DNA of 64,000 nt from Streptococcus lutetiensis (GTDB lineage: Bacteria > Bacillota > Bacilli > Lactobacillales > Streptococcaceae), in NCBI RefSeq assembly GCF_900475675.1, contig NZ_LS483403.1, positions 434,001-498,000 of the forward strand, in the 5' to 3' direction. The translations under genes were made by a program, and so were the position numbers. Below are positions 25,998 to 35,075 of the stretch, in pieces (the stretch's first letter is position 1; each line of letters starts with the position of its first letter). Under the pieces are notes generated by a model. That model had not been told where the DNA came from. It did not search any database and saw only the letters and a program-made list of their open reading frames with translations.

Positions 25998-26648
25998 TTA
26001 ATCACACTTAAAAATTATAACTAAAAGATAGCCTAAAAATAGAAAAGGAATAAAGGGAATGCGTTTGTTTTTATCAAAAAGGCAATACAGAATTCCTACC
26101 AAAGAACCCAGTTCAACAATCCATAAAATGCTCTCCAAATCAAGAAAAAGACTCAAACTGGCTAGGTAGAAAAAATCACCGCTACCGATTTTTATGTCAA
26201 AAAGCTCAGCTATGATCCCAAGTAAAAGAAGAATAATACTTACCGTATTAAGAGGAAGAAAAAGGAGTAAAGAAGCACTGGGTAGTAACCAGATTAATAG
26301 AGGAAAGGACTGGTTTTTTAAATCATATAAACTAAGTGTCATGCTAAAGAAGAAAATAAAGAGACTAGATGGTGCTATGATATCGTGGTAATAAAGAGCA
26401 GTTGCGAGCCCACAGACAAATTCAAAAATGCCATACCATAAAGGTATTTTACTTTTGCAAAAATGGCAGCGAGAATGATTAAAAATCTGAGAAAGAACTG
26501 GAATCATGTCTAGCGGTCTCAGTTGTTTACCACAGGTATTACAATGACTAGCAGGAAATAAAATAGATTCCTCTAGAAAACGATCAACAACTAATCCGAT
26601 AAATGAAGCAAGCGATGCTCCAAGAAAAAAGAATAAAAAAGTGTCCAT
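25998..26648 (-). CDS. Prepilin peptidase (type IV leader peptidase, A24 family)
   Basis: Membrane aspartic protease of 216 aa that cleaves and often methylates prepilin-like proteins, in streptococci the competence pseudopilins (ComC/PilD role). Present: the N-terminal domain with two CxxC pairs (CNTCGKQL and CHFCKSKIPL), the first catalytic Asp in LYDLKNQSFP and the second in KIGSGDFFYLA, with about six to seven helices. It is shorter than proteobacterial PilD, as usual for Firmicutes. Starts ATG 26648. Its neighbours are unrelated to pili. Confidence 0.92.
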   Translation of the reverse strand: MDTFLFFFLGASLASFIGLVVDRFLEESILFPASHCNTCGKQLRPLDMIPVLSQIFNHSRCHFCKSKIPLWYGIFEFVCGLATALYYHDIIAPSSLFIFFFSMTLSLYDLKNQSFPLLIWLLPSASLLLFLPLNTVSIILLLLGIIAELFDIKIGSGDFFYLASLSLFLDLESILWIVELGSLVGILYCLFDKNKRIPFIPFLFLGYLLVIIFKCD

Positions 26649-26704
26649 ACCTTATTATTCGAAAAAAATTTTTAAAATTTGTGAGCATATTATTTGCAAC
26701 TTAT

Positions 26705-26719
26705 TTAGAATTATTCTAA
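26705..26719 (+). promoter_or_regulatory. PerR box upstream of dpr
   Basis: TTAGAATTATTCTAA matches the Firmicutes PerR consensus TTANAATNATTNTAA at every fixed position and is a perfect palindrome around the central base. It lies 67 bp before the dpr start, consistent with peroxide-responsive control. Confidence 0.9.
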
Positions 26720-26786
26720 TATAGAATCGTAAGGAAAAAGAAAACATTCCTAGAACAACTGATTATTTTTTTAGAGGAGGTCGCTT

Positions 26787-27311
26787 ATGACTCAAACAAT
26801 GACTGAAACTATTTACGCATCTGTAACACATAACATTTCACAAAATACAAAAAATGCTAAAACAAAGGCTGTGCTTAATCAAGCAGTAGCAGATCTATCA
26901 AAGGCTGCTTCAATCGTTCACCAAATTCACTGGTACATGCGTGGTGCTGGATTCTTCTATCTTCACCCAAAAATGGATGAATTGATGGATGGACTTAACG
27001 CTAGCTTGGATGAAATCAGCGAACGTTTGATTACAATTGGTGGCGCACCATTCTCTACCCTTAAAGAATTCGATGAAAACTCTAAATTAGAAGAAACTGC
27101 TGGTTCATTCGATAAGACAATGGACGAAAATCTTGCTCGTTTGGTTGAAGTTTACACTTACCTTACAGCTCTTTACCAAGTTGGTCTTGATGTGACTGAT
27201 GAAGAAGGAGATGCCCCATCAAATGACATCTTCACAGCAGCGAAATCTGACGCTGAAAAAACAATTTGGATGCTCCAAGCCGAACGTGGACAAGCTCCAG
27301 GACTTAAATAA
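26787..27311 (+). CDS. dpr: Dps-like peroxide resistance protein
   Basis: Ferritin-like protein (174 aa) that forms 12-mers, oxidises Fe(II) and stores iron, protecting DNA from hydroxyl radicals. Ferroxidase site residues are visible in [25 protein letters not shown] (His and Asp/Glu ligands) and in the [12 protein letters not shown] block. GAGGAGG precedes ATG 26787. A perfect PerR box lies upstream. A strong terminator follows (27328-27357, ATAGTGGGCC with GGCCCATTAT). Single gene, intact. Confidence 0.95.
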   Translation: MTQTMTETIYASVTHNISQNTKNAKTKAVLNQAVADLSKAASIVHQIHWYMRGAGFFYLHPKMDELMDGLNASLDEISERLITIGGAPFSTLKEFDENSKLEETAGSFDKTMDENLARLVEVYTYLTALYQVGLDVTDEEGDAPSNDIFTAAKSDAEKTIWMLQAERGQAPGLK

Positions 27312-27327
27312 TTAAGAAAAAACACGA

Positions 27328-27357
27328 TAGTGGGCCGAAAGGCCCATTATTTTTTTA
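27328..27357 (+). terminator. dpr terminator
   Basis: ATAGTGGGCC GAAA GGCCCATTAT followed by TTTTTTT. A GC-rich stem with a stable GAAA tetraloop. Confidence 0.9.
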
Positions 27358-27405
27358 TGAAAATAAATGAAAACGTGAAAATAAAGAAAACGATTGCATA
27401 TCCTA

Positions 27406-27442
27406 TTGAAAAAGAGTCTTATTTTTGATAAAATGCTTTGTA
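27406..27442 (+). promoter_or_regulatory. Promoter of yqgQ-glk with leaderless start
   Basis: TTGAAA (27406-27411), 17-base spacer, TAAAAT (27429-27434), seven bases, ATG 27442. No ribosome-binding site is seen before the ATG. Confidence 0.7.
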
Positions 27443-27651
27443 TGAAAACTTTATTTGACGTGCAACAACTGTTGAAACGGTTCGGCATTTTTGTCTATAT
27501 CGGTAAACGTCTTTATGATATAGAAGTCATGAAACTTGAACTTGAGAAATTGTATGAAAATGGGTTGATTGACAAGGCTGACTACCTGAATGCAGAATTA
27601 ATTTTACGTCGCGAGCACCGTTTAGAAATGGAGAAAGAAAATAATGACTAA
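27442..27651 (+). CDS. yqgQ: YqgQ-family small protein (DUF910)
   Basis: 69 aa helical protein. The family is small and cytosolic with nucleic-acid-binding-like folds, but no confirmed function. Visible: TLFDVQQLLKRFGIFVYIG at the N-terminus and the conserved RLYDIEVMKLEL and DYLNAELILRREHR. It overlaps glucokinase by eight bases, as in many Firmicutes. ATG 27442 sits seven bases after the -10. Confidence 0.88.
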   Translation: MKTLFDVQQLLKRFGIFVYIGKRLYDIEVMKLELEKLYENGLIDKADYLNAELILRREHRLEMEKENND

Positions 27652-28612
27652 AAAACTTTTAGGGATTGACCTAGGTGGAACAACGATTAAATTCGGTATC
27701 CTAACTCTTGAAGGTGAAGTTCAAGAAAAATGGGCAATCGATACAAATACACTTGAAGATGGGAAACACATCGTCCCTGATATTGTTGAATCAATCAAAC
27801 ACCGTTTGAACCTTTACGGTTTGACAAAAGATGATTTTGCTGGTATCGGTATGGGTTCACCAGGTGCTGTTGACCGTGAAAACAAAACTGTTACAGGTGC
27901 CTTCAACTTGAACTGGGCTCACACTGAAGAAGTTGGTTCAGTTATTGAACGTGAACTTGGTATTCCATTTGCTATCGACAACGATGCTAACGTAGCTGCT
28001 CTTGGTGAACGTTGGACGGGTGCTGGTGCTAACAACCCTGATGTTGTTTTCGTAACACTTGGAACTGGTGTTGGTGGTGGTGTTATCGCTGATGGTAACC
28101 TTATCCACGGTGTTGCAGGTGCTGGTGGAGAAATCGGTCACATGAACGTTGAACCAGTTGATGGTTTTGAATGTACATGTGGTAACAAAGGATGTCTTGA
28201 AACAGTTGCTTCAGCAACAGGTATTGTTCGTGTAGCTCGTCACTTGGCAGAAGAATACGAAGGTGATTCAAAAATCAAAGCTTCTATCGACAATGGTGAC
28301 GTTGTAACAAGTAAAGATATCTTTGTAGCTGCTGAAGCTGGTGATAAATTTGCTGATTCAGTTGTTGAAAAAGTTGGTTTCTACCTTGGACAAGCAACTG
28401 CTAATATTGCAAACATCTTGAACCCAGACTCAGTTGTTATCGGCGGTGGTGTATCAGCTGCAGGTGAATTCTTGCGTAGCCGTGTTGAAAAATACTTCGT
28501 AACATACGCATTCCCACAAGTTCGTAAAACAACTAAAGTTAAAATCGCTGAACTTGGTAACGATGCTGGTATCATCGGTGCTGCAAGTCTTGCAAGTCAA
28601 TTTGTAGATTAA
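27644..28612 (+). CDS. glk: Glucokinase (ROK family)
   Basis: Phosphorylates glucose with ATP; 322 aa. Visible: ATP-binding GIDLGGTTIKFG at residues 6-17, substrate block NDANVAALGER, catalytic-site neighbourhood FVTLGTGVGGGVI, the ROK zinc-binding motif with H-x-N-V-E-P and CTCGNKGCLETVAS (Cys ligands), and GGGVSAAGE near the C-terminus. It overlaps yqgQ and is followed ten bases later by a rhodanese-like gene. Streptococcal Glk feeds sugars not brought in by PTS, such as those released from disaccharides. Confidence 0.95.
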   Translation: MTKKLLGIDLGGTTIKFGILTLEGEVQEKWAIDTNTLEDGKHIVPDIVESIKHRLNLYGLTKDDFAGIGMGSPGAVDRENKTVTGAFNLNWAHTEEVGSVIERELGIPFAIDNDANVAALGERWTGAGANNPDVVFVTLGTGVGGGVIADGNLIHGVAGAGGEIGHMNVEPVDGFECTCGNKGCLETVASATGIVRVARHLAEEYEGDSKIKASIDNGDVVTSKDIFVAAEAGDKFADSVVEKVGFYLGQATANIANILNPDSVVIGGGVSAAGEFLRSRVEKYFVTYAFPQVRKTTKVKIAELGNDAGIIGAASLASQFVD

Positions 28613-28622
28613 GAGGCCAAAA

Positions 28623-29003
28623 ATGAACTGGATGATTTTTCTAATTGCTTTAGTCGTTATCGTTGGTTGGTTCGCATGGACATACATTAGTGTTCGTCGT
28701 TCAGCTAAATTCATTAATAATGCAGAATTTGAAAGCATGATTCACACAAGTCAATTGATTGATGTTCGTGAAGCAGCTGCTTTCAAAACAAAACACATTA
28801 TGGGAGCGCGTAATCTCCCAGCTAGCCAAATTCAATTGTCTTACTCAGCTATTCGTAAAGATAAACCTGTTCTTTTATACGATAGTAGTAGAAGTTCAGC
28901 ACTTCCACGTGTTATTAGAACACTTAAAAAAGCAGGCTACACTAACCTGTATGTTCTTAAAGACGGCTTTGACTACTGGACAGGAAAAGTTAAAGAAGGT
29001 TAA
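28623..29003 (+). CDS. Membrane-anchored rhodanese-like protein lacking the catalytic Cys
   Basis: 126 aa: one N-terminal helix (WMIFLIALVVIVGWFAWTYI) and a rhodanese fold (LIDVREAAAFKTKHIMGARN, then KPVLLYDSSRSSALPRVIRT, then GYTNLYVLKDGFDYWTG). Active sulfurtransferases have Cys at the start of the loop where this protein has Asp (LLYDSSRSS), so it is probably not an active sulfurtransferase and may bind or sense. It follows glk closely, as in other streptococci as I recall. Intact. Confidence 0.87.
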   Translation: MNWMIFLIALVVIVGWFAWTYISVRRSAKFINNAEFESMIHTSQLIDVREAAAFKTKHIMGARNLPASQIQLSYSAIRKDKPVLLYDSSRSSALPRVIRTLKKAGYTNLYVLKDGFDYWTGKVKEG

Positions 29004-29017
29004 TCATTTACCAATAT

Positions 29018-30049
29018 ATGGAATTTGAAAAAGAAAATTTAAAGAGAAAAAACGATGAGAGTAAGGATGCCCTGAAATCGAAATACCTCAAAAATCAGAT
29101 TTTTCAATTGAATTTGGAATTATGTCAAGTAACAGACGAAGATGAGAAAAAGAGACTTGAAGCGTTACGCAATGTTTACATCGAAAAATTGTAAGAAAAC
29201 AAGAAACGTCGTTTAATCAGTCCATTGGTTTTCTTGGCTCTGATTATTTTGTATCTCGTCACAGCTTTCAATCGAGAAACAACCGCCAATAATAAGGCGG
29301 GATGGTCGCCATCTACAACGGCTACGTCGACAAGTACATCTAGTTTTTCAAGTTCATCAAGCACGAGCGAGACCAAGACCACTTCAACGATAAAACAAGA
29401 TGTCCCTGCAGAGCTTGTTGGAAATTGGAAAACAGCTGATTTTGATGGAGTTATTCTGACAATCAGTGAAGATGGCACAATGACTAAAAATCAGTCTAAT
29501 TACATCGTTACAGAGCGTGTTTCTGGTTATGAAGAAGTGGCGCAAGGTGTTTATCGTTTTTATCCTGCTGATGGAAGTGATAGTGAAGCCATCGGGGCAC
29601 TTATTTTTGGTGGTATCGGTGGTAGTTACCAAACAACACCAAAATTTGCTTCGGGAATTTATGCTAAAAATGGTTATATTTATCCACAATTCTGGACAAC
29701 AACCTCTAGCAAATTCACTTATTCGTTAAACACTAATCTCAAATTAGTACCAACCGACCAAGCAGCTGTTGCTGATACCATTGATACTAAAAATTTAACG
29801 ACTGAGCAAGTGGAGTCTTGGGTTCTTGCCATTTATGCTTCGCAAAATCAATTATCCGATGAAGATAAAAATGATTATTTTGTAAATGTCAAAGCATATG
29901 ATGACAATTTGGTTTATGCTAGTGTCCGAACAAACAGCGATTCAAAAATACGTTTAGCCTTATATCGTGTTAATGCAGACGGCTATCTTGAACAAGGAAC
30001 ACTTGAATCGACCAATTGGAGTGTTGTCAGTACTACTTATGTCGAATAA
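29018..30049 (+). pseudogene. Membrane-anchored protein gene with in-frame TAA
   Basis: A 344-codon frame from ATG 29018, interrupted once by TAA at 29192-29194 and otherwise open to 30049. The first 58 codons are a highly charged cytosolic segment (MEFEKENLKRKNDESKD to VYIEKL). After the stop, ENKKRRLISPLVFLALIIL begins one membrane helix, then a Ser/Thr-rich linker and an extracellular domain (ELVGNWKTADFDGVILTISE, GGIGGSYQTTPKF, DYFVNVKAYDDN). Most likely one former gene, with AAA or CAA changed to TAA. The downstream part could still be made from the TTG at 29225. The extracellular domain is typical of streptococcal proteins of unknown function. Confidence 0.75.
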
Positions 30050-30069
30050 GATGAGGCTAAAATATTTAT

Positions 30070-30124
30070 AGTATATAAAAAGTATATAAAAAGATGGGAC
30101 ATAGTTCTCATCTTTTTATATACT
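30070..30124. terminator. Long perfect stem with tandem repeat between 30.05 and 30.13 kb
   Basis: AGTATATAAAAAGATG (30081-30096) pairs perfectly over 16 bp with CATCTTTTTATATACT (30109-30124). The 11-base unit AGTATATAAAA occurs twice in tandem (30070-30080, 30081-30091). Probably a terminator of the preceding gene. Confidence 0.7.
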
Positions 30125-30236
30125 ATAAGAAGCTAAATCCGTGTCTGAAAACATTTACACTTGTTTTATCGCTGTTTTTTCATAGGATTTGTGGTATAAT
30201 TCAAAAGTTAGAATAAATTTAAAAAATCGAGGAATC

Positions 30237-32084
30237 ATGACTAAATTAAGAGAAGATATTCGTAACGTGGCGATTATCGCCCACGTTGACCACGGGAAAA
30301 CAACCCTTGTTGATGAATTGTTGAAACAATCACACACACTTGACGAACGTAAAGAATTGCAAGAACGTGCAATGGACTCAAACGATCTTGAAAAAGAACG
30401 CGGAATTACAATCCTTGCTAAAAATACTGCAGTTGCTTACAACGGTGTTCGTATCAACATCATGGACACACCAGGACACGCGGACTTCGGTGGAGAAGTT
30501 GAACGTATCATGAAAATGGTTGATGGTGTTGTTCTTGTTGTCGATGCGTACGAAGGTACTATGCCTCAAACACGTTTCGTGTTGAAAAAAGCTCTTGAAC
30601 AAAACTTGACACCAATCGTTGTTGTTAACAAAATTGATAAACCATCAGCTCGTCCAGCAGAAGTTGTTGACGAAGTTCTTGAACTTTTCATCGAACTTGG
30701 TGCCGATGATGATCAATTAGAATTCCCAGTTGTTTACGCATCAGCTATCAACGGTACATCATCACTTTCTGATGATCCAGCTGATCAAGAACACACAATG
30801 GCTCCAGTCTTTGATACAATCATTGACCACATTCCAGCTCCAGTTGATAACTCAGAAGAACCACTTCAATTCCAAGTGTCGCTTCTTGATTACAACGATT
30901 TCGTCGGACGTATCGGTATCGGACGTATCTTCCGTGGTACTGTTAAAGTTGGTGATCAAGTTACTCTTTCAAAACTTGACGGTACAACTAAAAACTTCCG
31001 TGTTACTAAACTATTTGGTTTCTTCGGACTTGAACGTCGTGAAATCCAAGAAGCAAAAGCTGGTGATTTGATTGCTATCTCAGGTATGGAAGATATCTTC
31101 GTTGGTGAAACAATCACTCCAACTGATTGCGTTGAACCACTTCCAATCCTTCACATTGACGAACCAACTCTTCAAATGACATTCTTGGCAAATAACTCAC
31201 CATTTGCAGGTCGTGAAGGTAAATTCGTAACATCTCGTAAAGTTGAAGAACGTTTGCTTGCTGAATTGCAAACTGACGTATCACTTCGTGTTGATCCAAC
31301 TGATTCTCCAGATAAATGGACTGTATCAGGTCGTGGTGAATTGCACTTGTCAATCCTTATCGAAACAATGCGTCGTGAAGGATACGAACTTCAAGTATCA
31401 CGTCCAGAAGTTATCATCAAAGAAATTGATGGCGTGAAATGCGAACCATTCGAACGTGTTCAAATCGATACACCAGAAGAATACCAAGGTTCAGTTATCC
31501 AATCATTATCAGAGCGTAAAGGTGAAATGATTGACATGCAATCAACTGGTAATGGTCAAACACGTCTTGTCTTCTTGGCACCAGCTCGTGGACTTATCGG
31601 TTATCCAACTGAGTTCCTTTCAATGACTCACGGTTATGGTATCATGAACCACACATTCGACCAATACATGCCAGTTATCAACGCTGAAATCGGTGGACGT
31701 CGTCGTGGTGCTCTTGTATCTATCGATACTGGTAAAGCAACAACATACTCAATCATGTCTGTTGAAGAACGCGGAACAATCTTCGTTAACCCAGGTACTG
31801 AAGTATACGAAGGTATGATTATCGGTGAAAACTCACGTGAAAACGACTTGACAGTTAACATCACTAAAGCTAAACAAATGACAAACGTTCGTTCAGCTAC
31901 GAAAGACCAAACTGCCGTTATCAAAACTCCACGTATCTTGACTCTTGAAGAATCACTTGAATTCTTGAATGACGATGAATACATGGAAGTTACACCAGAA
32001 TCAATCCGCTTGCGTAAACAAATCCTTGATAAAAACTTGCGCGCTAAAGCAGCTAAAAAGAAAAAATCAGCCGCTGAAGAGTAA
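30237..32084 (+). CDS. typA: Ribosome-associated translational GTPase TypA/BipA
   Basis: 615 aa. Promoter -10 TATAAT near 30194 and SD GAGGAA before ATG 30237. GTPase motifs: G1 [10 protein letters not shown] (residues about 15-24), the switch/G2 region ERGITI, G3 [12 protein letters not shown]4 NKIDKP. It has EF-G like domains and the BipA C-terminal domain ([19 protein letters not shown], ending basic KKKKSAAEE). It helps ribosome assembly and stress and cold adaptation. Standard length; intact. Confidence 0.97.
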   Translation: MTKLREDIRNVAIIAHVDHGKTTLVDELLKQSHTLDERKELQERAMDSNDLEKERGITILAKNTAVAYNGVRINIMDTPGHADFGGEVERIMKMVDGVVLVVDAYEGTMPQTRFVLKKALEQNLTPIVVVNKIDKPSARPAEVVDEVLELFIELGADDDQLEFPVVYASAINGTSSLSDDPADQEHTMAPVFDTIIDHIPAPVDNSEEPLQFQVSLLDYNDFVGRIGIGRIFRGTVKVGDQVTLSKLDGTTKNFRVTKLFGFFGLERREIQEAKAGDLIAISGMEDIFVGETITPTDCVEPLPILHIDEPTLQMTFLANNSPFAGREGKFVTSRKVEERLLAELQTDVSLRVDPTDSPDKWTVSGRGELHLSILIETMRREGYELQVSRPEVIIKEIDGVKCEPFERVQIDTPEEYQGSVIQSLSERKGEMIDMQSTGNGQTRLVFLAPARGLIGYPTEFLSMTHGYGIMNHTFDQYMPVINAEIGGRRRGALVSIDTGKATTYSIMSVEERGTIFVNPGTEVYEGMIIGENSRENDLTVNITKAKQMTNVRSATKDQTAVIKTPRILTLEESLEFLNDDEYMEVTPESIRLRKQILDKNLRAKAAKKKKSAAEE

Positions 32085-32105
32085 AATAGTCTAGTAGACT
32101 ATTTT
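32083..32105. terminator. Perfect hairpin overlapping the typA stop
   Basis: AAAATAGTCT (32083-32092) AGT AGACTATTTT (32096-32105). The arm TAGACTATTTTAGGTC recurs imperfectly at about 32146-32162 (TAGACTGTTTTAGGTC). A short terminator is likely. Confidence 0.55.
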
Positions 32106-32225
32106 AGGTCCGAGCCTGAAAATTAAAAAGCGAGGAAAGTTAGTGGTAGACTGTTTTAGGTCAAAACTTAAAATAAACTCGAAAAACTATACACATAAAT
32201 TTGAATTGTAGGAAGGAATCATGAA

Positions 32226-32498
32226 ATGTTTTATTTAATTATTGCGATTTTAATTATTTCATATTATATTTTCATGGCTCCTAAAACAATTCGTAATACT
32301 CTTGGGATGATTGGTTTGGTTGGCTTAGTTGCAATGCTACTTGTTTTAGCGGTAATGAGCTTTGTTAAAATCATGCAATCACCACCAGAAATTTTTCTTG
32401 CACTTGCTATGGTTGTCTTGGGATTTTTCGCGCTAAGGGATGTCTATCGCTTACCTGTTAAGAAAAATGAAAATAAGCAATATAGCGAAAGAGGCTGA
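32226..32498 (+). CDS. Small membrane protein, DUF3165 family
   Basis: 90 aa with three hydrophobic segments (MFYLIIAILIISYYIFM; MIGLVGLVAMLLVLAVMSF; IFLALAMVVLGFFALRDVY) and a basic tail. SD AGGAAGG lies upstream. DUF3165 proteins are streptococcal and lie between typA and murD; function unknown. A terminator (GCTGAGTA with TACTCAGC, T7) follows at 32492-32518. Confidence 0.85.
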   Translation: MFYLIIAILIISYYIFMAPKTIRNTLGMIGLVGLVAMLLVLAVMSFVKIMQSPPEIFLALAMVVLGFFALRDVYRLPVKKNENKQYSERG

Positions 32499-32518
32499 GT
32501 ATTTACTCAGCTTTTTTT
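32492..32518 (+). terminator. Terminator after the DUF3165 gene
   Basis: AGGCTGAGTA ttt ACTCAGC then seven T, overlapping the stop codon. Confidence 0.85.
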
Positions 32519-32640
32519 GTCATAAACACTCTATCAGACATTACGACACTAAGATTGTCTTAAATGCCGTAGAATGATTGAAAAACGCCTTAAATAAAGG
32601 TAGAATATTATTATATTTGCAATGTTAGAATGGATATATT

Positions 32641-33996
32641 ATGAAAAAAATTGAAACATTTGAAAATAAAAAAGTCTTAGTTCTTGGTTTAGCAAAATCT
32701 GGAGAAGCTGCAGCGCGTCTCCTTGAAAAATTAGGTGCTATCGTTACAGTTAACGACGGTAAACCATTTGATGAAAATCCAGCTGCACAATCTCTTCTTG
32801 AAGAAGGCATCAAAGTTATCTGTGGTAGTCATCCACTAGAACTTTTGGATGAAAACTTTGAATTGATGGTTAAAAACCCAGGAATTCGTTACGATAATCA
32901 AATGGTAGCTCGCGCTATCGAAAAAAATATTCCAGTTATCACAGAAGTTGAGTTGGCTTACATGATTTCAGATGCCCCAATTATTGGTATCACTGGTTCA
33001 AATGGTAAAACAACAACAACAACTATGATTGCTGAAACGTTGAATAACGGCGGTAAGTCTGGTCTTCTTTCAGGAAATATTGGTTTTCCTGCTTCTGAAG
33101 TGTCACAAACTGCTACAGATAAAGACACTTTGGTTATGGAATTATCTTCTTTCCAATTGATGGGAACAGATACTTTCCACCCACACATGGCTGTTATTAC
33201 AAACCTTATGCCAACACATATTGACTACCATGGTAGCTTTGAAGAATATGTTGCTGCAAAATGGAATATTCAAAAGAATATGACAGCAGAAGATTATTTG
33301 GTACTTAACTTTAACCAAGATTTGGCAAAAGAATTAGCTCAAAAAACAGCAGCACAAGTTGTCCCATTCTCTACAACTGAGAAAGTTGACGGTGCTTACC
33401 TAGATGGTGATACTTTGTATTTCAAAGATGAAGCTATCATGAAAGCATCTGAAATCGGTGTTCCTGGTAGCCACAACGTTGAAAATGCTTTGGCAACAAT
33501 TGCAATTGCAAAACTCTCAGGTATTGCAAATGAAGCTATTAAAGAAACTTTGTCACATTTTGGTGGGGTTAAACACCGTCTTCAAGCTCTTGGTGAAGTT
33601 AACGGCATTAAATTCTATAACGATTCAAAATCAACAAATATTCTAGCAACTCAAAAAGCTCTTTCAGGATTTGATAATTCAAAAGTTATCTTGATTGCTG
33701 GTGGTCTTGATCGTGGTAATGAATTTGACGAACTTGTTCCAGATATTACAGGTGTTAAATTGATGGTTATCCTTGGAGAATCAGCTTTTCGTGTGAAACG
33801 CGCAGCTGATAAAGCACAAGTTCCGTACGTTGATGCTAAAGATGTCGCAGATGCTACTCATATTGCCTACAGTAAAGCTGAAGCTGGTGATGTTGTTCTC
33901 TTGAGCCCTGCTAATGCAAGCTGGGATATGTATAAGAGCTTTGAAGTTCGTGGTGATGAATTTATCGCAACCTTTGAAGCTATTAAAGGAGAATAA
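32641..33996 (+). CDS. murD: UDP-N-acetylmuramoyl-L-alanine:D-glutamate ligase
   Basis: Adds D-Glu to UDP-MurNAc-L-Ala in peptidoglycan precursor synthesis. 451 aa. Visible: N-terminal Rossmann-like [17 protein letters not shown], Mur ligase P-loop [14 protein letters not shown], central blocks [13 protein letters not shown] and HNVENALA, and the C-terminal [22 protein letters not shown] with GGLDRGN. Two bases separate it from murG, forming the murD-murG-divIB operon. Confidence 0.97.
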   Translation: MKKIETFENKKVLVLGLAKSGEAAARLLEKLGAIVTVNDGKPFDENPAAQSLLEEGIKVICGSHPLELLDENFELMVKNPGIRYDNQMVARAIEKNIPVITEVELAYMISDAPIIGITGSNGKTTTTTMIAETLNNGGKSGLLSGNIGFPASEVSQTATDKDTLVMELSSFQLMGTDTFHPHMAVITNLMPTHIDYHGSFEEYVAAKWNIQKNMTAEDYLVLNFNQDLAKELAQKTAAQVVPFSTTEKVDGAYLDGDTLYFKDEAIMKASEIGVPGSHNVENALATIAIAKLSGIANEAIKETLSHFGGVKHRLQALGEVNGIKFYNDSKSTNILATQKALSGFDNSKVILIAGGLDRGNEFDELVPDITGVKLMVILGESAFRVKRAADKAQVPYVDAKDVADATHIAYSKAEAGDVVLLSPANASWDMYKSFEVRGDEFIATFEAIKGE

Positions 33997-33998
33997 GC

Positions 33999-35075
33999 AT
34001 GGCTAAAAAAATCGTATTTACCGGTGGTGGTACAGTTGGCCATGTTACTTTGAACTTGATTCTTATCCCAAAATTTATCAAAGATGGTTGGGAAGTTCAC
34101 TATATTGGTGACAAACATGGAATTGAACATGAACAAATTGAAAAATCAGGTCTAGATGTAACCTTCCATTCTATTGCAACAGGAAAATTAAGACGTTATT
34201 TTTCATGGCAAAACATGCTTGATGTGTTCAAAGTGTCATTTGGAATTCTTCAATCAATTGCAATTATCGCTAAAATTCGTCCGCAAGCCCTTTTCTCAAA
34301 AGGTGGCTTTGTATCTGTCCCACCAGTCATTGCGGCAAAAACACTTGGAATTCCTGTTTTTGTGCACGAATCTGATTTATCAATGGGCCTAGCTAATAAA
34401 ATTGCCTATAAATTTGCGACAACGATGTACACAACCTTTGAACAAGCAAAAGGCTTGGTGAAAGCAAAACACGTTGGTGCGATTACAAAAGTTGGTAGCA
34501 AAGTTGCTTACGATAACAGCAAAATTGAAGAAATTAAAGCACACTTTAACACTGAATTGAAAACACTTCTTTTCATCGGTGGTTCTGCCGGTGCACGTGT
34601 TTTCAATGACTTTATTACAAATACTCCAGAATTAGTTGACCACTATAATGTCATCAACATTTCAGGAGATAAAAGTTTAAACGGATTGAGTCAAAATCTC
34701 TATCGAATTGATTATGTCACAGATCTTTACCAGCCTTTGATGGATATAGCAGATGCTGTTGTGACACGCGGTGGTTCAAATACTATTTTTGAATTAGTGG
34801 CGATGAATAAATTGCACTTGATTGTGCCTCTTGGAAAAGAAGCTAGTCGAGGAGATCAGCTTGAAAATGCAGCTTATTTTGAGAAAAAAGGTTATGCTCG
34901 CCAACTATCTGAAGATCAACTCACTTTCACACATTTGCAAGAAGAGCTCACTCAACTCTTTGAACAAGAAAATAGTTATCACACACAAATGAAAAATTCC
35001 ACTGAAATCAAGTCACAAGAAGAATTTTATGATCTGCTTAAACAAGATATTTCTAAGACTGCAAAAGGAATTTAA
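33999..35075 (+). CDS. murG: UDP-GlcNAc:undecaprenyl-PP-MurNAc-pentapeptide N-acetylglucosaminyltransferase
   Basis: Converts lipid I to lipid II on the inner membrane face. 358 aa; GT-B fold. Visible: [14 protein letters not shown] near the N-terminus (donor loop), [44 protein letters not shown] and [17 protein letters not shown] (UDP-GlcNAc binding). It directly abuts divIB. Confidence 0.97.
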   Translation: MAKKIVFTGGGTVGHVTLNLILIPKFIKDGWEVHYIGDKHGIEHEQIEKSGLDVTFHSIATGKLRRYFSWQNMLDVFKVSFGILQSIAIIAKIRPQALFSKGGFVSVPPVIAAKTLGIPVFVHESDLSMGLANKIAYKFATTMYTTFEQAKGLVKAKHVGAITKVGSKVAYDNSKIEEIKAHFNTELKTLLFIGGSAGARVFNDFITNTPELVDHYNVINISGDKSLNGLSQNLYRIDYVTDLYQPLMDIADAVVTRGGSNTIFELVAMNKLHLIVPLGKEASRGDQLENAAYFEKKGYARQLSEDQLTFTHLQEELTQLFEQENSYHTQMKNSTEIKSQEEFYDLLKQDISKTAKGI

